Made by a program: the position numbers and the translations under genes
From: Clostridiales bacterium UBA1316
GTDB taxonomy: Bacteria; Bacillota; Clostridia; Oscillospirales; Oscillospiraceae
DNA length: 41,116 bases
NCBI GenBank assembly: GCA_002307055.1
Contig: DBTM01000034.1
Location: 1 to 41,116 of the forward strand
Reading direction: 5' to 3'
Part shown: positions 31,277 to 38,779 of the stretch, one piece after another
How positions within the stretch are numbered: the stretch's first letter is position 1
Layout: every line of letters starts with the position of its first letter
Notes under the pieces: generated by a model
Database searches by the model: none
What the model was told of the DNA's origin: nothing
Seen by the model: the letters and a program-made list of their open reading frames with translations, nothing else

Positions 31277-31876
31277 ATGGAAGTATTGCTCATTCGCCAC
31301 GGAAAAACAGCAGGCAACATTGCAAAACGGTATATCGGTATGACGGATGAACCGCTCTGCGACGAAGGTATTGCGCATGCGCGGCTTTCAGGGATCGATA
31401 CCGGCACAGCGAGCCTTTACGTCAGCCCCTTAAAGCGCGCACTTGAAACAGCCCTGATAAAGTTCCCCAACGCGCAGATGACTGTCTGCGCCGACCTCAG
31501 AGAAATGGATTTTGGGGATTTTGAAGGCCGGAACGCAGCGGATATGGAGCATGACGACGTTTACACCAAATGGGTTGAAAGCAACTGCATGCTCCGATGC
31601 CCGAACGGTGAACAGATGGATGAATTTTCGGATAGGATTTGCCGCGCGTTTGATATTATCGTCAGAGACGCTATCGACAACGGCGAAGAACGGCTCGTCA
31701 TCGTCGCACACGGCGGCACGATCATGTCAATTCTTGGCAGGTACGGAAAGCCGGAACAACATTATTACGAATGGTATGTCGATAACTGCTGCGGTTACCG
31801 AGCGCAGCTCGACGAATCGGCGTGGCCGACAGCGCCGGCACTTATACAGTGCGAGAAGTTTGAAACGCTTTATTAA
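31277..31876 (+). CDS. cobC: histidine phosphatase, probably alpha-ribazole phosphatase
   Basis: About 199 residues of the histidine phosphatase (phosphoglycerate mutase-like) superfamily: LLIRHGKTAGN holds the phosphorylated His, YVSPLKRALETA and MDFGDFEGR follow, and VIVAHGGTIMSILG gives the second His. Position after cobS points to CobC, which dephosphorylates alpha-ribazole phosphate or the cobalamin phosphate. The superfamily is broad, so the name relies on context. ATG 31277 has GGGAGTGG before it. The 111-bp gap upstream carries a small hairpin (CCCGTC/ATCGGG) but no gene. Confidence 0.8.
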   Translation: MEVLLIRHGKTAGNIAKRYIGMTDEPLCDEGIAHARLSGIDTGTASLYVSPLKRALETALIKFPNAQMTVCADLREMDFGDFEGRNAADMEHDDVYTKWVESNCMLRCPNGEQMDEFSDRICRAFDIIVRDAIDNGEERLVIVAHGGTIMSILGRYGKPEQHYYEWYVDNCCGYRAQLDESAWPTAPALIQCEKFETLY

Positions 31877-31914
31877 TGGGTTATGGTCATCTTTCAGCAA
31901 AGGTCGTGAAGCTT

Positions 31915-32448
31915 ATGTCAGCATCAAAAGGTCTTATCCACGTTTATTGCGGTTACGGCAAAGGCAAAACAACCGCCGCGCTGGGTCTTGCGCTCCGTGC
32001 TTCCGGCGGCGGAAAAAAAGTGGTGATCGTCCAATTTTTGAAATCCTCAAATACCAGCGAGCTCAGCAGCCTTAAGCTTCTGCCGAACATCACTGTCCTG
32101 CGGGGTACGGCGGCAAAGGGCTTCGTACGGGACATGACAGCCGAGCAGCTTGAAGCGACAAAGCGTATACAAAACGCCAATCTTTCAAAAGCAATCGAGC
32201 TCGTCCGCACAGGCGGCTGCGATCTTTTAATCCTGGACGAAGCACTCGATGCTTTTCAGCTCGGTTTACTCGATGACGACCTGTTTTTGAGCGTGGTTTA
32301 TAAGAAGCCGGACGCGCTGGAGCTTGTCATCACAGGACACAAGCCTGAGGAACAGATTATCAGCTGCGCCGATTATGTCACGGAAATGGTTAAAATCAAG
32401 CACCCCTATGATCTAGGTATCAAGGCAAGAAAAGGTATTGAATTTTAG
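31915..32448 (+). CDS. cobO: corrinoid adenosyltransferase (CobO/BtuR type)
   Basis: About 177 residues, the CobO/CobA/BtuR family. It transfers the adenosyl group of ATP to cob(I)yrinate diamide or cobinamide. The P-loop GYGKGKTTAALGLALRA is near the N-terminus, VQFLKSS and DLLILDEALDAF are family motifs, and VITGHKPEEQIISCADYVTEM closes it. ATG 31915 is chosen because the region starts with KGLIHVYCGYGKGK; the frame is open to ATG 31876, which overlaps the upstream stop but lacks a ribosome site. It supplies adenosylated corrinoid to the other operon steps. Confidence 0.92.
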   Translation: MSASKGLIHVYCGYGKGKTTAALGLALRASGGGKKVVIVQFLKSSNTSELSSLKLLPNITVLRGTAAKGFVRDMTAEQLEATKRIQNANLSKAIELVRTGGCDLLILDEALDAFQLGLLDDDLFLSVVYKKPDALELVITGHKPEEQIISCADYVTEMVKIKHPYDLGIKARKGIEF

Positions 32449-32494
32449 CATCCGTCAGCGTTAATGACGAATGAGATTAACACAGGAGAATAAA

Positions 32495-33250
32495 ATGGAT
32501 CTTAAAGCGTTTTTTGCTGCAAACCCGCGTTTCGCCGTCGCCTTTTCAGGCGGTGTTGACTCATCTTACCTTCTTTACGCGGCGAAGACATTTGGCTGCG
32601 ATGTAAAAGCATATTTTATCAACTCATCCTTTCAGCCGCAGTTTGAACTCGATGACGCCAAGAAGCTGGCTTACATGATATCCGCTCCGCTGACAATTGA
32701 CACGTGTGATGTACTAAATAATCCCGATATCACACAAAACCCTGCCGACCGCTGCTATCACTGCAAGAAAGCGATATACAGCCGTATATGGGAACTTGCG
32801 CGTGCCGACGGCTATGAGGTTTTGTGCGACGGTACGAACAGCTCAGATGACGCCGGTGAGCGCGCCGGCATGCTCGCACTCGAAGAGCTTGGGGTCCGCT
32901 CCCCGCTGCGCGAGTGCGGGCTTGTTAAAAATGAAATACGCCGTCTGTCCTGCGAAGCCGGGCTCTTTACCCATGATAAGCCCTCCTATGCCTGCCTCGC
33001 CACGCGGATACCGACAGGTACAGAAATAACCGATGCTTTGATCTCCAAGGTGGCTCAAGCGGAGCATGCGCTGCATTTACTTGGATTTGCCGATTTCCGA
33101 ATCCGCTATTTTGCCGGTGCCGCGAAAATCCAAATTCCTGACAGTCAGTTCAGAAGCATCATTGAAAAGAGAAAAAAAGTCGTTGATGCCGTGAACCCCT
33201 ATTTTGACAGTGTCTTGATCGATCTGGTACCCCGGAAATCGGAGGTATAG
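32495..33250 (+). CDS. larE: pyridinium-3,5-biscarboxylate sulfur transferase LarE
   Basis: About 251 residues, PP-loop ATP pyrophosphatase. SGGVDSSYLLYAA is the PP-loop. RCYHCKKAIY and PSYACLATRIPTG hold three Cys residues. In the Lactobacillus enzyme one Cys (matching the ACLATRI site) is sacrificed for sulfur; homologues with an added CxxC pair have been described as [4Fe-4S]-dependent, and this one has that pair. LarE inserts sulfur into the nickel-pincer nucleotide precursor made by LarB. ATG 32495 has AGGAG upstream. It begins the lar part of the operon, 46 bp after the adenosyltransferase. Confidence 0.93.
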   Translation: MDLKAFFAANPRFAVAFSGGVDSSYLLYAAKTFGCDVKAYFINSSFQPQFELDDAKKLAYMISAPLTIDTCDVLNNPDITQNPADRCYHCKKAIYSRIWELARADGYEVLCDGTNSSDDAGERAGMLALEELGVRSPLRECGLVKNEIRRLSCEAGLFTHDKPSYACLATRIPTGTEITDALISKVAQAEHALHLLGFADFRIRYFAGAAKIQIPDSQFRSIIEKRKKVVDAVNPYFDSVLIDLVPRKSEV

Positions 33251-33256
33251 CTTTTA

Positions 33257-34018
33257 ATGGAACAAGATAGAATACTAAACCTTCTGAACAATGTAAAAAA
33301 TGGTGAAGTGTCTCCGCAGGAGGCGCTTTTGAAGCTTAAAATGGAGCCTTTTGAGGATATAGGCTACGCTAAGGTTGATCACCACAGGAGCCTCCGGCAT
33401 GGTGTGCCCGAGGTCATTTACGGTGCCGGCAAAACACCTGAACAAATAACCGGAATTATTACCTCCTTAAAAGACCATGGAAATAACAACATTCTTGTAA
33501 CACGGCTCACACCGGATAAAGCGGAGGAGCTCGGCAAGCTGATTACTGTCGATTATGACCCGGTTTCGCGCATCGCTATTTATGGCAAAAATTTTATAGC
33601 AACAACAAAGGGCTTTATCGGCATCATCGCCGCTGGGACAAGTGATATCTCTGTCGCGGAAGAAGCCGCTGTCACAGCTGAGGCTCTGGGCAACCGGGTT
33701 GAGCGCCTGTATGATGTCGGCGTCGCCGGACTGCACAGGCTCCTGAGCAAGCTCGACGTTTTGATGTCTGCAAAAGTCGTCATCGCCGTCGCGGGGATGG
33801 AGGGTGCGCTGGCGACTGTCGTCGGCGGTCTCGTCTCCTGCCCTGTCATCGCCGTCCCGACAAGCGTCGGATACGGTGCCAGCTTTAACGGATTAGCCGC
33901 GCTTTTATCTATGCTTAATTCCTGCGCGGGCAATGTCAGCGTCGTCAATATCGACAACGGCTTCGGCGCAGGTTATCTGGCAAGCCTTATCAATCACATT
34001 GGAGAAGAAATATTATGA
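33257..34018 (+). CDS. larB: pyridinium-3,5-biscarboxylate synthase LarB
   Basis: 253 residues, the normal LarB length. LarB carboxylates nicotinate adenine dinucleotide and hydrolyses the phosphoanhydride, the first step of nickel-pincer nucleotide synthesis. The N-terminal KLKMEPFEDIGYAKVDHHR is conserved in the family, and the C-terminal AIR-carboxylase-like domain has IIAAGTSDISVAEEAAVTAE, VAGMEGALATVVGGL and VPTSVGYGAS. GGAGGTA precedes the ATG. The stop overlaps the larC start by 4 bp. Confidence 0.95.
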   Translation: MEQDRILNLLNNVKNGEVSPQEALLKLKMEPFEDIGYAKVDHHRSLRHGVPEVIYGAGKTPEQITGIITSLKDHGNNNILVTRLTPDKAEELGKLITVDYDPVSRIAIYGKNFIATTKGFIGIIAAGTSDISVAEEAAVTAEALGNRVERLYDVGVAGLHRLLSKLDVLMSAKVVIAVAGMEGALATVVGGLVSCPVIAVPTSVGYGASFNGLAALLSMLNSCAGNVSVVNIDNGFGAGYLASLINHIGEEIL

Positions 34019-35292
34019 AGCTCTATATAGAGTGCTATATGGGTGCAGCCGGTGACATGCTGATGGCCGCCTTATTAGAACTGCTGCCCGAAAAAGAACT
34101 GTTTTTGCGCCGGATGAGAAGTCTCGGGCTCCCCGGTGTGCAGATCGAATACCAAGCTATGACAAAATGCGGTATTACAGGCACAAAAATGCGCATTCAC
34201 ATCAATGGTGTTGAAGAAGGCAGTGTTGATGCCAATACATCGTGCCAGCATGAGCATAATCATGAGCATAAGCGCGAGCATACGCATGAGTATACCCACT
34301 ACCATGCGGACGTGGACGGGGGTGACACCCATGAGCACGCATCGCATACGCATTACAGCTATCAGGAAGTCTGCAGTATTATTCAAAACCTTGACCTGGC
34401 GGAGAATGTAAAAAAAGATGCGCTCGGCGTCTACGCGCTCATCGGTGAGGCGGAAGCTGCCGTCCACGGTGTCCCGATCGACCAAATACACTTCCACGAG
34501 GTCGGGTCTTTCGATGCGATTGTTGATATTGTCGGCTGCAGTCTCCTTTTTCAGATGCTCGGCGCATCGTGCGTCGAAGCTTCGCCCGTGCATGTCGGGT
34601 CCGGCTTTGTCCGCTGTGACCACGGTATTTTGCCTGTTCCCTGCCCTGCAACAGCACATATTCTGAAGGGTGTTCCGATATACAGCGGCAAAATCAAAGG
34701 CGAGCTGTGCACCCCGACAGGCGCTGCCCTTCTGCGGCATTTTGTCAACCGGTTTGGTGATATGGAACCGATGGTCGTTACAAAAATCGGTTACGGCATG
34801 GGTACGAAGGATTTTGAAGCAGCAAACTGCGTCCGCACGTTTTTAAGCGACCACACCGAAAAAATAGACTCAATCGCCGAGATTTCCTGCAACCTGGATG
34901 ATATGACGCCCGAAGCCATCGGCTTTGCCACGGAGCTTCTTCTTGAGAGCGGCGCACTCGATGTTTTTACAACACCCATTAATATGAAGAAAAACCGCCC
35001 CGCGATAATGCTCACCTGTTTATGCAAGCCCGATGACCAACACCACATCGCACAGCTCATCCTCCGGCATACGACAACGCTCGGCGTACGCTATCAAACC
35101 CTCAAACGCGACGTGATGACGTATACGACATACAAAGTCCAGACACCCTACGGTGAAATCCGCATCAAGTCCGCTAATGGCTACGACCTCTCCAAGCAAA
35201 AACCCGAATACGAAGACATCCGCGCCGCCGCCCTCGCAAACAACATCCCCTTCTCACAGGTCTACGCCGCAGCAGTAAGAGCGATGAAATAA
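34015..35292 (+). CDS. larC: nickel-insertion protein LarC (nickel pincer cyclometallase)
   Basis: 425 residues. GAAGDMLMAAL near the start is the family hallmark. LarC uses CTP to place nickel into the pincer nucleotide. Residues about 79-113 are very His-rich (for example HEHNHEHKREHTHEYTHYH), a likely nickel store or scavenging tail. QIHFHEVGSFDAIVDIVG and AAPYGEIRIK-like C-terminal parts complete the protein (PTGAALLRHFV, CNLDDMTPEAIGF). In Lactobacillus plantarum LarC is split in two frames with a programmed frameshift; here one continuous frame encodes both parts. It is the last gene before the operon terminator. No larA is in the window. Confidence 0.93.
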   Translation: MKLYIECYMGAAGDMLMAALLELLPEKELFLRRMRSLGLPGVQIEYQAMTKCGITGTKMRIHINGVEEGSVDANTSCQHEHNHEHKREHTHEYTHYHADVDGGDTHEHASHTHYSYQEVCSIIQNLDLAENVKKDALGVYALIGEAEAAVHGVPIDQIHFHEVGSFDAIVDIVGCSLLFQMLGASCVEASPVHVGSGFVRCDHGILPVPCPATAHILKGVPIYSGKIKGELCTPTGAALLRHFVNRFGDMEPMVVTKIGYGMGTKDFEAANCVRTFLSDHTEKIDSIAEISCNLDDMTPEAIGFATELLLESGALDVFTTPINMKKNRPAIMLTCLCKPDDQHHIAQLILRHTTTLGVRYQTLKRDVMTYTTYKVQTPYGEIRIKSANGYDLSKQKPEYEDIRAAALANNIPFSQVYAAAVRAMK

Positions 35293-35315
35293 ATCTAAAT
35301 TCCACTGCATATCTG

Positions 35316-35367
35316 AAAGCGGAGCTGAAATTCCGGACTAAATCCGATATCTCAGCTCCGCTTTTGT
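35316..35367 (+). terminator. terminator of the cob-lar operon
   Basis: AAAGCGGAGCTGA (35316-35328) pairs perfectly with TCAGCTCCGCTTT (35352-35364), followed by TGTT. It lies 23 bp past the larC stop. Confidence 0.75.
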
Positions 35368-35389
35368 TATATTGTACTCGTTATACTGC

Positions 35390-36214
35390 TCACAATTCGC
35401 CATCCAAGATATCCATTCCGTATTCTTTGATATCTTCCCGCGTCACTATGATCTGTTCAGCCGTACTATAGAAATTTTCGAGCTCGTTATAAACCGCATC
35501 GATAAGGTTATTAATATTATCTTTGAAACCGGCTGAGCTGAACTGTGCCGGCAGTGTTGACTGAAGGATGTTTTTAACCGCTTCAGGCATCATATCAACA
35601 TCACGATACCGTTTTAGTCTCCAGCGAATACTTATAACCCAGCATTTCGATCAGCATATCTCTGATAATATTCATTTCACCGATCGCCCGCCAGTAACGG
35701 CCCCTTTTAGCGCCTGTAATTGCATGCATGAAGTAATGCCAGACACTTCTATTGACATTTATATAGGCTTGCTCTATATCAACATTTTCCTTTTTTCCGT
35801 GATTGTTTTTATTAATCTCCCATGTCTGCTACATAATTTCATCAGCTTTATTGGTCGTGTCATATAATACAAGCCAACGTTCTCTAACCGCTGATACATT
35901 TTCATAGGGTACATAATCAATATCAATTTCCAGATAATTATCAAGTACATATACTTGCAGGCAGCGTTTTGCATTTCCAGCCAATTCAACAAGCGCCATT
36001 GTTCGCATATAAATTGATTCATATGATGCATAACCGTATTTATATTGCATTCATCATCGACAACAATACTGAAATCTAAATCAGAAAATTTGTCGGTAAA
36101 TCCAACCGCACCTGAGCCCACAAGAATGATTGCCAGAACATCATCTGTTTTTTTCAGTTCTTCGACTATAATATTCTGAATTGAGTCTCTTTCCCGCGTT
36201 GTAAATAATCTCAT
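35390..36214 (-). pseudogene. nucleotidyltransferase-domain protein, decayed
   Basis: A protein of about 270 residues can be followed only by switching frame. It starts at ATG 36214 (MRLFTTRERDSIQNI) with the nucleotidyltransferase core LVGSGAVGFTDKFSDLDF. Around 35955-35990 the frame shifts into RCLQVYVLDNYLEIDIDYV and YENVSAVRERWLVLYDTTN. TAG at 35829-35831 interrupts that frame after ADEIM. A further shift near 35605 is needed to pass from YKYSLETK to RYRDVDMMPEAV and the end at 35390. Such enzymes resemble aminoglycoside nucleotidyltransferases and other NT-fold enzymes. Three lesions make it non-functional. AAGGAG still precedes the start. Confidence 0.8.
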
Positions 36215-36271
36215 ATAGAAACTCCTTAACCGAATAGATATCGGGTAACAGGAATCGTGTCTATCAGAGCG

Positions 36272-36862
36272 TTATAATTTGATCTCTTCACCCGGCCTGA
36301 GTATCCTGCTACCAGCGACTTCAAATCCGGCTGTTCTTGATTCATCGAACAGGACTTCTCCGTTTGTGTGGATGGGGATGGATACTTTGGCGCCGATGAT
36401 CCGCGCGCAGTCGGCGGCTTCTCGCGCGTCCATGTTGTATTTACCGTCTACAGGGAGGAGCGCGTAATCGAGGGACAGGAATTTCAGGCTGCTCATTTCG
36501 GGTATCGTTGAGGTGTCTCCGGCGTGATACAGCTTGATACCGTCAGCTTCGACGATGAACCCGACGCATTCATCGCGCTTATGATTTTTGTTGGAAGCCG
36601 GGAAGGCCGTTATTGTAAAGCCTTTTATTATAAACGACTGATAGACGGCGTTTCTGATGGCTTCTGTCTGCTGTATAATCACGCAGTCGCCTTTATGGCT
36701 GGGCAGGTTAATACAGTTGTGGTCACGGTGCTGATGCGTAACAAGAATGATATCCGCCGACTTGTCATAACCCTCCCCGGCAAACGGGTCAATATAGAGT
36801 ACAACGCCGCCGTCTGACGTTATCCTGACGCTTGCGTGTCCTTGGTAAAGTAATGTGGCCAT
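36272..36862 (-). CDS. MBL-fold metal-dependent hydrolase
   Basis: A 196-residue metallo-beta-lactamase-fold protein of the compact UPF0173/YtkL-like type. LLYQGHASVRI is the first strand with the metal-proximal His, VTHQHRDHN the H-x-H-x-D-H motif, YHAGDTSTIPEM the Asp ligand and IPIHTNGE the last His. This group hydrolyses phosphodiesters or lactone-like substrates; the substrate here is unknown. AAGGAG lies 7 nt before the ATG. It is 30 bp downstream of ppnP on the same strand, so both may be cotranscribed. Confidence 0.85.
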   Translation of the reverse strand: MATLLYQGHASVRITSDGGVVLYIDPFAGEGYDKSADIILVTHQHRDHNCINLPSHKGDCVIIQQTEAIRNAVYQSFIIKGFTITAFPASNKNHKRDECVGFIVEADGIKLYHAGDTSTIPEMSSLKFLSLDYALLPVDGKYNMDAREAADCARIIGAKVSIPIHTNGEVLFDESRTAGFEVAGSRILRPGEEIKL

Positions 36863-36892
36863 TATAATTCTCCTTGCTTCCTGTGCTGTGCG

Positions 36893-37210
36893 TTATTCTT
36901 TCACGTAGGAGCAGCAATAATCGGCGGTTGAGTCAACAATCAGCTTGAATTTGCTGTTTGCTTTCACCTCAAAGGCTTGTCCCTCGGTAAAAGCCTCCCA
37001 TTGGGTACACCCAGGTAATAAAACCTTTAGAACGCCGCCCAGTATTTCCATAATTTCTTTATCGGCGGTGCCAAATTCATATTCGCCCGGCAGCATGATG
37101 CCGAGCGTCTTTTTCGTCCCGTCGGGAAACAGAATCGTCCGGCTGGTTACCTTACCGTCAAAATAGATGTTGGCTTTCTTGATGATTGCAGCATTCTCAA
37201 ACTTATCCAT
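36893..37210 (-). CDS. ppnP: pyrimidine/purine nucleoside phosphorylase (cupin)
   Basis: A 105-residue cupin of the PpnP (formerly UPF0345/DUF1255) family. IYFDGKVTSRTILFPDGTKKTLGI, GEYEFGTADKEIMEI and AFEVKANSKFKLIV are typical segments. PpnP splits a broad range of nucleosides with phosphate. GGAGGAA lies 8 nt before the ATG. It sits between a GNAT gene and an MBL-fold gene; 29 bp separate it from the acetyltransferase gene upstream, suggesting one three-gene transcript. Confidence 0.9.
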   Translation of the reverse strand: MDKFENAAIIKKANIYFDGKVTSRTILFPDGTKKTLGIMLPGEYEFGTADKEIMEILGGVLKVLLPGCTQWEAFTEGQAFEVKANSKFKLIVDSTADYCCSYVKE

Positions 37211-37239
37211 TAGAATTCCTCCGCGTTGTTTATTGTTAT

Positions 37240-37728
37240 TTAAATATACAACTCCAGAAAGCCGACTGTAAAGGGCAGATGCTCAAATTTTTTAGTTCCT
37301 GTGGGCTGGCAGCCATTTCTCATGTACCATGCTTTGAGCTGCTCGTTCTCTTCGATAATGGCAATGCCTATTTTTTTTCCGCCGCGTGCCTTGACTTGAT
37401 CCTGAGCAAAGCGCAGCAGTTCACAACCGTACCCGAAATGCCTGTATTCGGGCAGCACCGTGATTTTCTCCAGGTAATATGTATCACTGTTTGCTTTCTC
37501 GAGCTGCATGAAACCGATGATGGTATCCTCTTGGGTCAGCACAAACATCAGATTACCTTTTTCTCTGTCGGCAATCAGACGGTCTGTTTTGATAAAAGCG
37601 CCGTTTGTCGGTACATTTTCAACGGTCAGCCCGAAATCCTTCGCAACAGTACCGAAGCCGCGCCGTATAACGTCCGCGCAGATTTCCAGCTCACACGCGT
37701 CTGCTTCTCTGATTAAGCATTTGTCCAT
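37240..37728 (-). CDS. GNAT-family N-acetyltransferase
   Basis: About 162 residues. The acetyl-CoA-binding motif A is ITVLPEYRHFGYGCELLRFA (R/Q-x-x-G-x-G/A core), preceded by GFMQLEKANSDTYYLEK. The C-terminal AWYMRNGCQPTG is the usual strand-turn near the active site. ATG 37728 is preceded by a strong AGGAGG; an in-frame ATG at 37770 lacks one. Acyl acceptor unknown. It diverges from the HTH gene at 37878. Confidence 0.85.
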   Translation of the reverse strand: MDKCLIREADACELEICADVIRRGFGTVAKDFGLTVENVPTNGAFIKTDRLIADREKGNLMFVLTQEDTIIGFMQLEKANSDTYYLEKITVLPEYRHFGYGCELLRFAQDQVKARGGKKIGIAIIEENEQLKAWYMRNGCQPTGTKKFEHLPFTVGFLELYI

Positions 37729-37817
37729 TTCAAGACCTCCTGTCATTTCTTGTACCAGTATAACCCACATGTTGTTTGCGGTCTATATTCATATTAACAA
37801 TACATTAAAAAACGCGC

Positions 37818-37846
37818 TTGACATGTTACCCATTGTTACTTATAAT
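37818..37846 (+). promoter_or_regulatory. consensus sigma-A promoter of the HTH module, with GTTAC repeats
   Basis: TTGACA (37818-37823), 17-bp spacer, TATAAT (37841-37846), a perfect match to consensus. The spacer holds GTTACCCATTGTTAC, two GTTAC copies 10 bp apart (one DNA turn), a likely operator for the HTH protein encoded just downstream. Confidence 0.85.
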
Positions 37847-37877
37847 TACGTTATAGGGAACTATGAGGAACGTTTAT

Positions 37878-38327
37878 ATGACGAATTCATTTTACACTGT
37901 TGAACAAATATCAGATATGCTGAATATCCACCCTAAAACCATTCAGCGTTACATCAGAGAAGGTAAACTGTGTGCCACAAAAATCGGGAAAAGCTGGCGT
38001 GTTACCGGGCATGACCTGAGCGTATTTACAGAGAGCGCCGAAACATCGAACACCTCAAAAAAAAGCGATAAAAATAACGAGGGCAAGCTCACCGTTTCGT
38101 CAGTTATTGATATCGATGTGGCGGGTACCGAGGAAGCGATCCGAATAATCAACGCGCTGACGGCAGCATTAAACGCCAAGCCGCCCGAATACGGGCGCTC
38201 CTCCATGCACACGCAGTATATTGAAGCGGAAAACACAGTCCGCGTCACCCTCTGGGGAAACGTCCGATTCATGGCCGCAATGATGGAAACTGTGGCTGTG
38301 CTGACGGAGAATAATGAAATGGAGTGA
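37878..38327 (+). CDS. excisionase/MerR-type HTH regulator with C-terminal domain
   Basis: About 149 residues. The N-terminal HTH_17/excisionase-type domain reads YTVEQISDMLNIHPKTIQRY followed by REGKLCATKIGKSWRV (residues about 5-42). A Ser/Lys-rich linker follows. The C-terminal domain (about 70-145) begins KLTVSSVIDIDVAGTEEAIR and includes NTVRVTLWGN; it may bind a ligand or make dimers. Its family is not known to me. ATG 37878 has GAGGA 8 nt before it; ATG 37863 is also possible. A perfect promoter and possible operator lie directly upstream, and a 56-codon gene follows. Confidence 0.8.
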   Translation: MTNSFYTVEQISDMLNIHPKTIQRYIREGKLCATKIGKSWRVTGHDLSVFTESAETSNTSKKSDKNNEGKLTVSSVIDIDVAGTEEAIRIINALTAALNAKPPEYGRSSMHTQYIEAENTVRVTLWGNVRFMAAMMETVAVLTENNEME

Positions 38328-38332
38328 GCCAA

Positions 38333-38503
38333 ATGGACTCTATCACAAAAAATGGCATGATCATTACCGTTACCGACAAGACGATACGCATTAATGAGAT
38401 ACAGGACGTGCTTGACGTCATGGTTACAGCACGCTATACCGAGCATAAAAAGCCTGAGGGACTTTATATACGAATGCAATCAGGGCAGCCTCATCTTTTT
38501 TAA
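38333..38503 (+). CDS. 56-residue hypothetical protein, partner of the HTH gene
   Basis: ATG 38333 to TAA 38501-38503. GGAGTGAG precedes the ATG, overlapping the end of the HTH gene, which stops only 5 bp earlier, so coupling is likely. The protein starts MDSITKNGMIITVTDK, has a short helical middle (EIQDVLDVMVTARYTE) and ends MQSGQPHLF. No membrane segment or metal motif. No family recognised. The strand-rich start and the pairing suggest a small partner or modulator of the regulator. Confidence 0.6.
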   Translation: MDSITKNGMIITVTDKTIRINEIQDVLDVMVTARYTEHKKPEGLYIRMQSGQPHLF

Positions 38504-38573
38504 ATCTGATATTGATAGTGCCATTTCAGCTTTAACGTCGAAAAATACGTAAAACTGTCGTTTAGATAACATA

Positions 38574-38606
38574 AGAAGTCCGAAGATGGTATGTCTTCGG
38601 ACTTCT
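38574..38606. terminator. 13-bp hairpin between the HTH module and tRNA-Cys
   Basis: AGAAGTCCGAAGA (38574-38586) pairs perfectly with TCTTCGGACTTCT (38594-38606). It lies 3' of both the converging HTH module and the tRNA. T-runs are weak on both sides. Confidence 0.6.
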
Positions 38607-38609
38607 CTT

Positions 38610-38684
38610 TGGAGGCAGCACCCGGAATTGAACACGGGGATCAAGGCTTTGCAAACCCACGCCTTAACACTTGGCTATGCCGCC
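38610..38684 (-). tRNA. tRNA-Cys (GCA)
   Basis: The minus strand folds as a complete tRNA of 75 nt including an encoded CCA (38610-38612). Acceptor strands are GGCGGCA and TGCTGCC (one G-U). The D-arm region is TAGCCAAGTGTTAAGGC, the anticodon loop TTTGCAAA with anticodon GCA at 38650-38652, and the T-loop TTCAATT. U73 fits cysteine. Confidence 0.95.
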
Positions 38685-38701
38685 GCAATATCTGTAGATT
38701 G

Positions 38702-38730
38702 ATTTTAGCATCATAATGATTTTCTGTCAA
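38702..38730 (-). promoter_or_regulatory. promoter of tRNA-Cys
   Basis: On the minus strand TTGACA (38725-38730), 17 bp, TAAAAT (38702-38707), about 18 bp before the tRNA 5' end. Confidence 0.75.
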
Positions 38731-38779
38731 CTCTGTTTCCTACAAAAATGGTATGATTTCTTAAAGAAGATTTATTATT

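Noticed and set aside
34205..34411. Small plus-strand frame within larC with Met/Ser/Thr bias
   Set aside because: It is a frame-shifted reading of the His-rich CAT/CAC repeats of larC.
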